Origin: CAYVBE01 sp964572825
GTDB taxonomy: Bacteria; Planctomycetota; Brocadiia; SM23-32
DNA length: 64,000 nt
Assembly (NCBI GenBank): GCA_964572825.1
Contig: CAZNGS010000007.1
Span: 31,999-95,998 of the forward strand
Reading direction: 5' to 3'
In this document: positions 32,728 to 42,062 of the stretch, in pieces
Numbering within the stretch: the stretch's first letter is position 1
How the letters are laid out: every line of letters begins with the position of its first letter
Translations under genes and position numbers: made by a program
Notes under the pieces: model-generated
What the model saw: the letters and a program-made list of their open reading frames with translations, nothing else
Databases searched by the model: none
Told to the model about the DNA's origin: nothing

Positions 32728-34991
32728 CGCTGCCCTCCCCCTGATGGCCGCTCCAACTTGAACATCCGGACCTCGCCGTGCTGGGCCGGGAAGCTCACCT
32801 GCCGGACGCCCTCGCCCAGGCAATCGCCCTCCAGCGCATCGTACACGTCGCATTCTTCGGACAAATGCAGGGCCTTGGGGCCCTCACCATTGGCACAGAG
32901 CGTAACGTAGCGGCGGTTCGCGTAGACCAGGTCGCCCTGGGCACTGTAGAGGTGGACCCCCGCGTCCCGCAGGATGTTGCGCAGGATAGCCGTCGGGGGC
33001 ATGGGAGCGCCTATGAAGACAGACCTGCCCTTGCCCACGCGCTTGACGACGAACCCGGGCCTGCCGATGCCGCGCATCACCCCCAGCACCTCGGCGTCGG
33101 CATCGTTGGCGCAAAAGACCGGGCAGAACCGATGCTCGGCCCTCTCCTTCACGGGCCAGGGGATGAATCGGTCCACGGTGGAACGGAAGTAGAGCGGGTC
33201 CAGGTCCGAACCGAACTGAGCAACCCCGCCCAACTGCTGGGTAAAGGGATGGTTCAGCTCGGTAAGTTGCACCTGCAGGTAATCCTTGACCAGCTCCCGG
33301 TCCAGTCGGATGCCGGTAAGCTCCTCCATGTTGTCCAGGGAGCAGCCCTCCTCGTCCACGTAACCGGGCGCGTAGAACCACACGTAGGTGCCGCCCTCCT
33401 CTTCCATCCGGCGACGGATGTGCCGGCGCATCTGCGCCCGCACGTAGAAGGCATTGGGGAACAGGTGCACCCGGTGATGAGGCGGGACTTCGGGCAGGTC
33501 CTCGAAGATGTAATCGTCGAACGGCGTCCCTGTCCACGGCAGGACCCACGAGCGGAGCCCCTCCACCAGCAGCAGGCCCAGGGCCTTCTCCATGGAACGG
33601 TACCAGTCGCCCCGCCTGGAGGTGAACAGGGCCACCTGATGGACCCGCTCGGGGCGGGCGAGCTGATTCTCGTCGGAGATTTCCCGCAACCGGGCGATAA
33701 GCCGGCCGAGCTCTGGGTCGTCGAACCACAGCTGCTGCTGCTGGTTGGCGGTGGTCTGGCCGCCGTAAACGTGCAGGCCGATGTCGTACCAGTAATGGTG
33801 CGCGTTCTTGGACAGCGTGTAGGCGACGGAGCGCTTCAGCACCTGCTTGGACTGCCAGGGGGTCACCGCGTTGGTGTAGTAGAGCTCCCCGCTGGCATGC
33901 AGGTGTGTCTTGATGTCCAGTTGGTCGAGAAAGACCTTCCCCCTCAGCAGCACCGAATCGATGGCGTGCTCGGAGAGATGGACGCCGCCGAAGCAGCGGT
34001 TGAAATAGTGAAAAGGTGAGCCAAAAAAGTCGATGTAGGGCGACCGGAACAGGCGCCGCGCGGCCCCATGACCCTTGCCGTTGGGGTGGCCCAGGAACTG
34101 CGAGCAGTAGCTGTATCCGTGGCACATCCCCACCAGCTTCCGCCCCTGGCAGCCTTCCTTGGCCGCCCGTGCGTAGGCGATGGCCAGGTCGGCGTTCAGG
34201 TCGTTGAAGCAGCTAAAGTAGTCGGCCACCTTCAGGCCGCAGTGCTGGCGGTAGTGGAACAGGGCTTCCTCTCCCAGGCCAGTCCGCTCCCCCGGGGTGA
34301 GCAGTTCCGCCGTCTCGAAGGTCACCTCCGGATCGCCCCAGCGGCGACGCAGTTCCGCCACGTCGCCCTCGTAATGGTCCCGCAGCCACTCGCGGAACGC
34401 CCGGCTCATGGGCTCGGAGAAGTCGTCCGCGTCCTTGTGCCATTCCGTGCACCCGGTGCTGGGCCAGTAGCCGATGATGTTGTCGGCGAATTCGCTGGCC
34501 TCGAAATGCTCGACGAACCGGCGCACGGCCTCGCTGCTCTCCCTCAGCCACAGTCGGGAGCCGAGGGAAGGCCCGATGGTGCGGACGGGCTCATCGTACC
34601 GCCTCGCCTCCCCCGCCCCGGTGTCGAAGGAGGCCCTGGTGTGCCGGTAGGGCAACTGCAATTGCTCCGAGTGGAGCATGCACCACATGTAGGGCGCGCC
34701 CGGCCGGGCGCCCACGTAGAGGAGGACGCGCACGTCGGCCCGCCTGCGGACCAGCTTTGCCAGGTGCACCTCGCAGGCGGAGTAGTCGTAGGTGTCGGCC
34801 CCGTCCCAGCCGAACTGGAACGGCTGGAACATCGAGGTCATGAAAATGTTGATGTCGGCCTCGCGGAATTCGTCGACCTTCTCCGCCGCCCAGAATCCGG
34901 GCATGTCCGCAGATGCGTAGGTGCGGGTCGCACGCCGGCCGTCGATCACGATCTCCGCGATTCCGCCGCTTACCTCGCGCCTTGCTTCCAT
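32724..34991 (-). CDS. TIM-barrel hydrolase paralogue, second of trio
   Basis: 755 residues from ATG 34991; GGAGG lies about 11 bases upstream, rather far. Shared family blocks are FQFGWDGADTYDYSACEVHL, FSEPMSRAFREWLRDHYEGD, WGDPEVTF with TPGER, LDQLDIKTHL, and GTPFDDYIFEDL with GAPMPPTAILRNI in the C-terminal half. Glu 183 (GCTEW) lines up with the putative acid/base of clan GH-A. It lacks a signal peptide. It sits 38 bp after the first paralogue and overlaps the third by 4 bp. A glycosidase or beta-galactosidase-like role is inference from the barrel pattern. Confidence 0.7.
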   Translation of the reverse strand: MEARREVSGGIAEIVIDGRRATRTYASADMPGFWAAEKVDEFREADINIFMTSMFQPFQFGWDGADTYDYSACEVHLAKLVRRRADVRVLLYVGARPGAPYMWCMLHSEQLQLPYRHTRASFDTGAGEARRYDEPVRTIGPSLGSRLWLRESSEAVRRFVEHFEASEFADNIIGYWPSTGCTEWHKDADDFSEPMSRAFREWLRDHYEGDVAELRRRWGDPEVTFETAELLTPGERTGLGEEALFHYRQHCGLKVADYFSCFNDLNADLAIAYARAAKEGCQGRKLVGMCHGYSYCSQFLGHPNGKGHGAARRLFRSPYIDFFGSPFHYFNRCFGGVHLSEHAIDSVLLRGKVFLDQLDIKTHLHASGELYYTNAVTPWQSKQVLKRSVAYTLSKNAHHYWYDIGLHVYGGQTTANQQQQLWFDDPELGRLIARLREISDENQLARPERVHQVALFTSRRGDWYRSMEKALGLLLVEGLRSWVLPWTGTPFDDYIFEDLPEVPPHHRVHLFPNAFYVRAQMRRHIRRRMEEEGGTYVWFYAPGYVDEEGCSLDNMEELTGIRLDRELVKDYLQVQLTELNHPFTQQLGGVAQFGSDLDPLYFRSTVDRFIPWPVKERAEHRFCPVFCANDADAEVLGVMRGIGRPGFVVKRVGKGRSVFIGAPMPPTAILRNILRDAGVHLYSAQGDLVYANRRYVTLCANGEGPKALHLSEECDVYDALEGDCLGEGVRQVSFPAQHGEVRMFKLERPSGGGQR

Positions 34992-35029
34992 GCTGTCTTC
35001 ACCCTCCGAAACATGGGGCAGACCGATGG

Positions 35030-37243
35030 TCACCCTCGGCTCGAAAGCCGGAAGATGCGCATCTCGCCGTACGTGGTCGGGTAGCTGAAAGAATCCGCGC
35101 ACTCCACCATCTCCTCCCCCGTCAGGGCGTCCTCCACCCGGCAGAGACCGGGCAGCACGACCGTCTCGGTGCCATCGGCCGCCGCCTGGACGCATACGTA
35201 GCCGCTGCTGGCGTAGACCAGGCTGCCGCAGGGGCTGTAGATGTGCCCGCCGGCGGCGGCGATGATGTTGCGCAGCACGGGGGCCGGCAGCAGCGGCGCC
35301 GCCGAATACACGACCGTGCCCTGGCCGACCTGCTTGACTGCGAGACCCGGCCCGTCGGCCCGCCGGAGCGTCCCCAGGACTTCAGCCTCCGGGTCCGCGG
35401 CGTAGAAAAGCGGGTGGAACCGGTACTGCATCCGGTCGTCGGGGAACTGCAGCCATTCCTGGCCGGCGTTGAAGACCTCCGGATCCATGTCGGTGCCGTA
35501 GCTGGTTTCGGAGACGCCTTCCAGCAGGGGATGACCCCCCTGCTCGAGATCGACCTGCAGGAAGTCCAGCGCCCGCTTTTGCGCCAGCCGCAGGCCGGTG
35601 AACGCCTCGACCCGGTCCAAGCCGGTGCCCTCGTCGTCGGCGTAGCCGGGGGCATGGAAGAAGACGGCGGTCGCGCCGTCCTCGACCTTCCGGCGGACCG
35701 CATCGCGCAGGTTTTCGGGCACGTAAACGGCGTTGGGGAAGACATACACCGCGTAATCGCGCTCAACGTTGTGGAAATCCTCCAGCACGTAGTCGTCGAA
35801 GGGCGTGCCGATCCAGGGCAGGATCCACTGCCGCAGCGCGTCCACGAAGAACTGCTGGAACATCCGCTCGGACTTCAGGTAGTAGGTGCCCTGTTTGGAG
35901 GTGAAGAAGCCGACCTCGGTCACGTTCTCCGTGCCCCGCTCCTGGTTCTCGTCGCTCAGGCGGCGTAGTCGGCCGATCAGCGCGCGGATGTCGGGCGAGT
36001 CGTAATGCAGCGGCTCCAATTCCGAGGGCGCGCCGAAGCCGCCGAAAACGCCGCGATGTATCTCCATCCAGTAGCAGTGGCAGTTCTTGGTCAGCGAGTA
36101 GGCGAAGTCTCGCTTCAGCACCTGCTCCGTCTCGAACGGCGTGGTGGCGTTGGTGTTCGGCCCGTGCTTCAGGTGGGTCTTGGTGTCGATCTGGTCCAGC
36201 ATCAGTTTCCCGTGCAGCAGCACCGAATCCGGCGCATGCTCGCTGTAGTGCGTGCCGCCGAAGCAGCGGTTGTAATAGTGATAGGGCGACTGGAAGAAGT
36301 CCACGTGGGGCGACTCCAGCAGCTTCATCAGCGCGCCGTGGCCGTGCACCTGGGGATAGCCCGCCACGTGCGGGCCGCAGTAGGCGTAGGCGTTCATCAA
36401 GCCGCACAGCAGGGGTTTCGTGGCCGCCTCCTTGGCCGCCCGGCACCACGTCTCGGCCATGTTGCACCACGCCTCGTTCCAGCAGCGGTAGAAATCCACC
36501 AGCCGGTTTCCGAAGGTCTCGTAGCTGTAGAACATGCCGTGGTGGCCGTGGTTGAGGCGTTCCTCGGGGCTGGGCACGCTGACCTGCTCGAAGGTGATCT
36601 GGGGGTCGCGCCAGCTTTCCCGCAACGCCTCCACGTCGCCGTCGTAGCGGTCGCGAACCCATTGCCGGTAATGCCGCTGGAAGGGCTCGGAGTAGTCGGC
36701 GAAGCCGTCCTCGACCGGGTCGGTGTGGTAGGCGCCATAGGCAAACCACTCGTTGGCGCCCATCACGAAGTTGTAGCCGATCACGTGGTCGGCCACATCA
36801 CACTGCTCGAAATGACGCACGATGCGCCGGATGGCCTCGCAGGAGTCTTTCCGCCAGACCTTGGAGGCGACGGACGGGCCATCCATGCGCACGCCATTGC
36901 TCAGCAGCGTGCACTCCTCCGGGTGATTCATGTACCACTTGTAGGGCGCGCTGGTGCGAATGCCCAGGTAGAGGATCAGCCGGGCGTCCGGCTCGTACCG
37001 GACGATGCGCCTTACGTAGGACTCGTACTCGATGCAGTCGTAGCGGACGCCGCCGTCCCAGCACATCAGCATCGGTCGGTGCAGGCTGACCAGGTGCACC
37101 CGGATGTCGGCCTCGCTGTACTGATCCATTTTCTCCAGCACAAGGTAGGCCGGCAGGTCCGGCCTGGAGCACATGCGCGCCTGCAGCTCGCCGTCCAGAA
37201 ACAGCTCCGGCACTCCGTCCACGATCTCTCGCTCTGCATCCAT
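35030..37243 (-). CDS. TIM-barrel hydrolase paralogue, first of trio
   Basis: 737 residues from ATG 37243, with AAGGGGAT upstream. It has the same domain order as the two genes downstream. Conserved blocks: CWDGGVRYDCIEYESYVRRI, GYNFVMGANEWFAYG (Glu 165, candidate acid/base), DYSEPFQRHYRQWVRDRYDG, LDQIDTKTHL (residues 349-358; Gln 351, Asp 353), and GTPFDDYVLEDFHNVERDYA. In related GH42-like sequences the second catalytic Glu would lie near LDQID; here no Glu is at that spot, so the mechanism is uncertain. A promoter with TTGCAT and TATCAT lies about 48 bases upstream and should drive all three genes. Confidence 0.7.
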   Translation of the reverse strand: MDAEREIVDGVPELFLDGELQARMCSRPDLPAYLVLEKMDQYSEADIRVHLVSLHRPMLMCWDGGVRYDCIEYESYVRRIVRYEPDARLILYLGIRTSAPYKWYMNHPEECTLLSNGVRMDGPSVASKVWRKDSCEAIRRIVRHFEQCDVADHVIGYNFVMGANEWFAYGAYHTDPVEDGFADYSEPFQRHYRQWVRDRYDGDVEALRESWRDPQITFEQVSVPSPEERLNHGHHGMFYSYETFGNRLVDFYRCWNEAWCNMAETWCRAAKEAATKPLLCGLMNAYAYCGPHVAGYPQVHGHGALMKLLESPHVDFFQSPYHYYNRCFGGTHYSEHAPDSVLLHGKLMLDQIDTKTHLKHGPNTNATTPFETEQVLKRDFAYSLTKNCHCYWMEIHRGVFGGFGAPSELEPLHYDSPDIRALIGRLRRLSDENQERGTENVTEVGFFTSKQGTYYLKSERMFQQFFVDALRQWILPWIGTPFDDYVLEDFHNVERDYAVYVFPNAVYVPENLRDAVRRKVEDGATAVFFHAPGYADDEGTGLDRVEAFTGLRLAQKRALDFLQVDLEQGGHPLLEGVSETSYGTDMDPEVFNAGQEWLQFPDDRMQYRFHPLFYAADPEAEVLGTLRRADGPGLAVKQVGQGTVVYSAAPLLPAPVLRNIIAAAGGHIYSPCGSLVYASSGYVCVQAAADGTETVVLPGLCRVEDALTGEEMVECADSFSYPTTYGEMRIFRLSSRG

Positions 37244-37290
37244 CGCGCGATCCCCTTCATTGCAGCGGTGAAGTCGCCGTCCCGACGACC

Positions 37291-37318
37291 ATGATATCGC
37301 CGTCGGTCGCCGATGCAA
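37291..37318 (-). promoter_or_regulatory. Promoter of the three-gene hydrolase operon
   Basis: TTGCAT, 16 bases, TATCAT on the minus strand. Confidence 0.5.
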
Positions 37319-37352
37319 GCCGGCTGCCGGGCGGGCCAGACGGGCCGGTTGG

Positions 37353-37664
37353 TCACCCGCCCCCGGCCTTCTTGAGGGAAAGGGCTTCCTCGTTCACGAA
37401 CACCAGTCCGAAGAAGCCCAGGGTCGCCCGCTGTTCGTTGACGGGATGCCGGGTCTCGGAGAAGACGAGATGGTTCTTGTAGGTGAGTAGCTCCGCCCCG
37501 GCAGCGCCCAGCACGGCGCCGAGGGTGCCGTGCTCCTCGGCCGCCGCCTCCCGCACGGCCCGCCGGTGCTGGCCCGCGTCGGGATTGGTGAAGAAGGCAG
37601 CCGTGACCCCGGCGGCCAGCGCCACCACTACCACCAGGCCGCATCCTTTGATGCATCCTCGCAT
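37353..37664 (-). CDS. Small membrane-anchored or exported protein (DUF4359-like)
   Basis: 103 residues from ATG 37664. MRGCIKGCGLVVVVALAAGV is a membrane anchor or signal peptide, followed by TNPDAGQHRRAVREAAAEE and a conserved-looking C-terminus (LTYKNHLVFSETRHPVNEQR, then ATLGFFGLVFVN). The FTNPD opening and this ending recall the DUF4359 family, whose role is unknown. It lies between the PQQ-propeller protein and the paralogue trio on the same strand. Confidence 0.6.
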   Translation of the reverse strand: MRGCIKGCGLVVVVALAAGVTAAFFTNPDAGQHRRAVREAAAEEHGTLGAVLGAAGAELLTYKNHLVFSETRHPVNEQRATLGFFGLVFVNEEALSLKKAGGG

Positions 37665-37770
37665 AGGAATTCTCTTCCCGCTCACCGCCTTCAGGAGACT
37701 GTCGCTCAACCGGCCCTGGCGGAGCGACGCCACGGGCGAAGGCGCCCGTGCTCCACAAAAACCACTGCGA

Positions 37771-39384
37771 CTACCGCGGGGTGTCCTCGGCCACGCGACC
37801 GGAAGCGGCCCGGAGATCGAAGCAACCGATGCTCTTGTCGAGCCGCAGGTAGGCGAGCCCATCGACAATAGCGGGCGAGGTGCACTGGGTGATCCCCAGC
37901 CGGGCCTCGCCGAGCAGCCTGCACTCCGCCGGATCGGCCTCGAAAAGCAGCAGGGCATCGTCCGCGATGGCGATCAGTTTGCCGTCCGCGACGATGGGGG
38001 ACGAGAAATGCGCCTTTCTCACTCGCTTCTGCCAGTTCACGCGACCGGTCTCCAGGTCCAGGCAGGCCACTGTGGGCTTCGGTTTGGCCGCGACCACGTA
38101 GGCGGCGTCGCCATGAATCACGGGGCTCGAACCCCGGTCGGTGAAGGGCGCACTCCAGAGTTCCTCCGCACCCTGGCGGGATATGCGGAAGCCCTTGACG
38201 CCGAACTCTTCGTCCTTGCCCATGACCACCATGAGGTTGCCCTGCACGGCCGCCGTCGCGTGGCTGCTGGCCGCGGGGATTTGCCACAACAGGGAGCCAT
38301 CGGTGGGGTCCACGCACCCGGTCTTCTTGGGTGTCTGGCAGATCAGCAGCGTCTCCCCCCCGGTCTGCCATGTGGTCGGGGAGTTGTGATGGCAGAAGAG
38401 CTCCTCCTGCTGCCAGAGCAGCTCCCCGGTGGCCGCATCGTAACCGCTCAGCGGTCCGGCGGAGAGCACGGCCACTCCGTCCACGACGGCGAAGGACGCG
38501 GAAGGCTGCCAGGAGTCCGGAGCATCGGTCTTCGTCTCCCAGACGGTCTCCCCGGTGGCGGCGTCCAGGCAGTAGGCCATCGTGTCCGAGCCGAGCACGT
38601 AACATCGGCCGTCCACAACACAGGGTGTGCAGGAGCAGGCCCAGTCGTAAGCCGTGCCGGGCATCTCGGTTTTCCAGACGGTCTCGCCGGTGACAGCATC
38701 GAAGCAGAGCACCACGTCCTTCGCCCTCACCTCGTAGTCGGGAATCACCTTCATGATCTTCTCGCGCACGCCGCCCTCGATGCCGTGCTCGGCGAACCAC
38801 TCGTCCAGCGCCTTCTGTGTGGGGAACTGTCGGTCCGCGATCTCCTTGAGCTGCTTCAGCGCGTGGAGCGGCACGGCCTTCTCTCCGAGCATCAAACGCC
38901 TCTGGCAGGGGCCGCGCCACTTGCTCTGCTCTTCGGGTATGTTCTCCTGAACCCACCGGGCGGCCCAGCCGCGCACTTCGTTCTTTTCCAGCGCGGCCCG
39001 TTCGTCGCTGAGGCGCGCCTCTTCGGTGGCCTCCCGGATGTCCTGGGGCATCTGCTCTTCCCAGCCCAGTCGCCTCAGCGCGTCTTTGGTCAGTATGCGG
39101 GTGGGCGTGGGCACGCGATACTTCCAGTTGGAGTAGACGTAAGCCTTCCCGTCCACCACCGAGACGCTTCCGAATCCGCCCTCCCTTTCGGCCGGGACCT
39201 CGGCGGTGGTCCAGACCTCGGGCGGACCCCGCCGTCCCCATTCCCCGGTCAGAGCGGGACTTCCCGGGGCCACCCCGTTCCGGTTCGGCCCGCGCCACTG
39301 ATTCCAGTCAGCCCCGCTGACGAACGACATGCCCACGAGTATCAGATAAACAGTCAGAATCTTGCCGGCTCTGCTCAAAGACAC
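37771..39384 (-). CDS. Exported PQQ-type beta-propeller protein
   Basis: 537 residues from GTG 39384; AAGGGGAG lies 5 bases upstream. A signal peptide (KILTVYLILVGMSFVSG) precedes WNQWRGPNRNGVAPGSP, the usual start of outer PQQ-like propellers in planctomycetes. At least six blades with the motif DxxTGExxW (CFDAVTGETVWKTEMPG, CLDAATGETVWETKT, GYDAATGELLWQQ, CLDLETGRVNWQK) are visible. A charged helical insert of about 110 residues sits between the first and second blades (residues about 95-200 counted from 39384). The propeller itself has no visible catalytic residue, so it is more likely a scaffold or binding protein than a dehydrogenase. Confidence 0.85.
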   Translation of the reverse strand: MSLSRAGKILTVYLILVGMSFVSGADWNQWRGPNRNGVAPGSPALTGEWGRRGPPEVWTTAEVPAEREGGFGSVSVVDGKAYVYSNWKYRVPTPTRILTKDALRRLGWEEQMPQDIREATEEARLSDERAALEKNEVRGWAARWVQENIPEEQSKWRGPCQRRLMLGEKAVPLHALKQLKEIADRQFPTQKALDEWFAEHGIEGGVREKIMKVIPDYEVRAKDVVLCFDAVTGETVWKTEMPGTAYDWACSCTPCVVDGRCYVLGSDTMAYCLDAATGETVWETKTDAPDSWQPSASFAVVDGVAVLSAGPLSGYDAATGELLWQQEELFCHHNSPTTWQTGGETLLICQTPKKTGCVDPTDGSLLWQIPAASSHATAAVQGNLMVVMGKDEEFGVKGFRISRQGAEELWSAPFTDRGSSPVIHGDAAYVVAAKPKPTVACLDLETGRVNWQKRVRKAHFSSPIVADGKLIAIADDALLLFEADPAECRLLGEARLGITQCTSPAIVDGLAYLRLDKSIGCFDLRAASGRVAEDTPR

Positions 39385-39442
39385 GATGCTCCCCTTCTCA
39401 CGGGTAGAAACGATGGGATACCCCCGAACATCGACTTTAGAT

Positions 39443-39471
39443 ATGATAGGATACGGGCCTTTTGTCGGCAA
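39443..39471 (-). promoter_or_regulatory. Promoter of the PQQ-propeller gene
   Basis: TTGCCG, 17 bases, TATCAT on the minus strand. It is within the divergent gap before the GH2 gene, whose own promoter I did not find. Confidence 0.5.
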
Positions 39472-39512
39472 CTGCCTGCGCATCTACTCCGGGCATTCGG
39501 GAGGCGAAAAGC

Positions 39513-42038
39513 ATGAAAGAGGTGATCGACCTGAACGGGCAATGGCAAGTCGGGCAGCTCTCCACGAACGGGAAACTGACCCCTGAGCAGACGGACGTTC
39601 TCACCCGGGGAGAACTCGGCGGGGAAGCCGGGTGGCTCCGCACGGACATGCCCGCCCAGGTGCAGGACGCCCTGCTATCCAACGGCCTGCTGGAGAACCC
39701 CGCCCTGCCGGGCAGGATGGAGGACTGGCTGTGGGTGGCGCAGAGGGACTGGGTCTATCGCAAGACCTTCACGGCCCCCGGCGCCGACCGGCCGGTTTAC
39801 CTCCACTTCAAGGGCCTGGATACGGTAGCGGACATCTACCTGAACGGGCGCCAGGTGGCCTTCCACAACGATCTCTATCTTCCCGGCCGGGTCGAGATCA
39901 CGGATGCCCTCGAAGGGCAGAACGTGCTGCTCGTGCACTTCTACTCGCCCTGGAAGTACGTGGAAACGCTGCCGTTCCCCGACGAATGGGAGGGCAAGTT
40001 CCCCCGGCACCGCCTGGTGCGCAAGACGCAGGAGGATTTCGGCGGCTTCCTGGGCGCCGATCCCCGCTACACGCCCATCGGAATCTATGACGAGGTGGTG
40101 CTCGAGCTGCCCGACCGGATGGAGGTGGAGCACCTGGACCTGCGGACCGGGCTGTCCGATGACTGCGGGACGGGCACGCTGGCGGTGGCGGCCGAGGGCA
40201 CAGGACGGGCCGAGGGGGCACGCCTGGAGGTGACCCTGGAAGACCCCGACGGGGAAGGCGTCGCGTCCGCCGAAGTAGATCTGGAACTGCTGGAGGATGA
40301 TCGGTGGAAGGCCCGCCTCGACCTGCCCGTGGAGCAGCCGCGCCTGTGGTGGCCGCGTGGCTACGGGGAGCAGCCCCTCTACCGCGTGACGGCGGAACTC
40401 GTCGCGGCGGACGGTGCCCTGGACCGGGTGGTCCGGAGCGTCGGCTTCCGGGAACTCCGAATGGAGGGGGAGTTCGACTGGCGCGTCAACGGCAGGCAGG
40501 TCAAGGTCTGGGGAGCGAACCTGACGCCCCTCAAGGGCCGCACCCACGTATGGGACAGCAAGCGCTGCCGGCGGGTGCTGGACATGGTGGAGAACGCCAA
40601 CATGAACGCACTGCGAGCCTGGGGCCCCGGCGCGCCCTACCACGAGGAGTTCTTCGAGGAAGCCGACCGCCGCGGCATCCTGGTCTGGCACGATTTCTTC
40701 CACACCTGGGGGATGTATCCGGACGACGAAGAATACCGCGCCCTGTGCCGCCGGGAGGCCGAGCACTACGTGCGCAGGCTCAGGCACCACCCCTGCATCC
40801 TGCTGTGGTGCGGCGCCAACGAGACGCACATGGGCGCCGAAATGGCCGGGTGCACCGGGGACGACTACGTGGGGCGGGTCATCTTCGAGGAGGACTACCG
40901 ACAGGTGTGCCGCCGGCTCGACCCCGAGCGCCATTACCATCCCAGCTCTCCGTCTGGCGGGGCCTTCGCCAACGATCCCCTGGAGGGCGATTCGCATTCC
41001 TACACCCATCTGCACTTCGTGCCGGGAGAACTCCACCCCGTCCTGTTCACGGAAAACACCCGCACGGCGGCGCCGATGCTTAAGACGCTCCGCCGCTACC
41101 TGCCGGAAGACGAGCTGTGGCCGGAGGATTTTACGGGCGTGATGCGCAGCCGCGATGACATGCCCATGCCGGAATCCTGGATGCACATGACGCTGGGCAA
41201 CGATTTCACCTTCGGGCGCGTCGGGCCGCTGGGCAAATTCTATAACACCGGTGACACCCCGGAGGGGCTGATCTACTGCCTGGGGGCCGCCCAGGGGCAC
41301 TACATCCGCCAGTACGTAGAACGGTACCGCCGCGGCCGACCCGTCACCGATCCGGACGGGCCACGGCGCACGATGGGCCATTTCTGGTGGAAGCTCAACG
41401 CCTCCTGGCCGCAGATCTACAGCGAACTGATCGACTACTACCTCGAGCCGAACATGGGTTACTACTCCATGAGGCGCGCCTACCGGCCGGTGCTGGTGTC
41501 CATCGAGATCGGGGACCACATCCACGTCTGGGTGGTCAATGACAGCGCGGAACCCGTCCGGGGCACTCTGGTAGTGCAGCTCTACGATATCTTCGAGAAC
41601 CGGGCCACCGAGGAGTTGCGCAGGGATGTGCGCGCACCGGCGGGAGAGTCACGGGTGATCACCGACCTGGATGATTTCGGCATGTTCCCGCGCCAGCTCG
41701 CCATCTACGCCCGCCTGCTGGACGAGGAGGGCGCCCTTCTGGCCCGAAGCAGCGACTTCGCCGAGATCGAAGGGCGCCTCCGCTTCCCCGAGGCAAGGCT
41801 GGAACTTGGCGAGCAGGACGGCATTTTGACCGTGACAACAGACGCCTACGCCCGCTGCATCGAGCTGCGGGGCGATCAAGAGGGGGACGCGTTCGGATGG
41901 CTGTTTGAGGACAACTTCTTCGATCTGTTCCCGGACGAGACGAAGGAGGTCCGCATCCTGGAGCGGCACCGGCGCGGGGCCGTCACGGCCCGCTCGCAGT
42001 TCTCGCCGCACGCGGCGCAGGTCGCCGTCGAGGGGTAG
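39513..42038 (+). CDS. GH2 glycosidase, beta-mannosidase-like
   Basis: 841 residues from ATG 39513 (GGGAGGCG upstream). The order is jelly-roll (VYRKTFTAPGADRPVYLHFK), Ig-like domain, then the TIM barrel: NMNALRAWGPGAPYHEEFFE, GILVWHDFFHTWGMYP and ILLWCGANETHMG (Glu = acid/base). VLFTENTRTAAPMLKTLRRY aligns with the nucleophile segment of beta-mannosidases, so the Glu of FTEN is the likely nucleophile. The C-terminal part is Ig-like. No signal peptide is seen. It would release terminal beta-mannose or a related sugar; specificity is inferred from the mannosidase-like wording. It is divergent from the PQQ gene. Confidence 0.85.
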   Translation: MKEVIDLNGQWQVGQLSTNGKLTPEQTDVLTRGELGGEAGWLRTDMPAQVQDALLSNGLLENPALPGRMEDWLWVAQRDWVYRKTFTAPGADRPVYLHFKGLDTVADIYLNGRQVAFHNDLYLPGRVEITDALEGQNVLLVHFYSPWKYVETLPFPDEWEGKFPRHRLVRKTQEDFGGFLGADPRYTPIGIYDEVVLELPDRMEVEHLDLRTGLSDDCGTGTLAVAAEGTGRAEGARLEVTLEDPDGEGVASAEVDLELLEDDRWKARLDLPVEQPRLWWPRGYGEQPLYRVTAELVAADGALDRVVRSVGFRELRMEGEFDWRVNGRQVKVWGANLTPLKGRTHVWDSKRCRRVLDMVENANMNALRAWGPGAPYHEEFFEEADRRGILVWHDFFHTWGMYPDDEEYRALCRREAEHYVRRLRHHPCILLWCGANETHMGAEMAGCTGDDYVGRVIFEEDYRQVCRRLDPERHYHPSSPSGGAFANDPLEGDSHSYTHLHFVPGELHPVLFTENTRTAAPMLKTLRRYLPEDELWPEDFTGVMRSRDDMPMPESWMHMTLGNDFTFGRVGPLGKFYNTGDTPEGLIYCLGAAQGHYIRQYVERYRRGRPVTDPDGPRRTMGHFWWKLNASWPQIYSELIDYYLEPNMGYYSMRRAYRPVLVSIEIGDHIHVWVVNDSAEPVRGTLVVQLYDIFENRATEELRRDVRAPAGESRVITDLDDFGMFPRQLAIYARLLDEEGALLARSSDFAEIEGRLRFPEARLELGEQDGILTVTTDAYARCIELRGDQEGDAFGWLFEDNFFDLFPDETKEVRILERHRRGAVTARSQFSPHAAQVAVEG

Positions 42039-42062
42039 CGCTGAGCCGCGGAATGAGCGCTG

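Noticed and set aside
30658..32910. A 750-codon plus-strand frame opposite the third hydrolase paralogue
   Set aside because: The minus-strand frame is conserved among three paralogues; the plus-strand frame has no counterpart in the other two and reads like GC-rich shadow.
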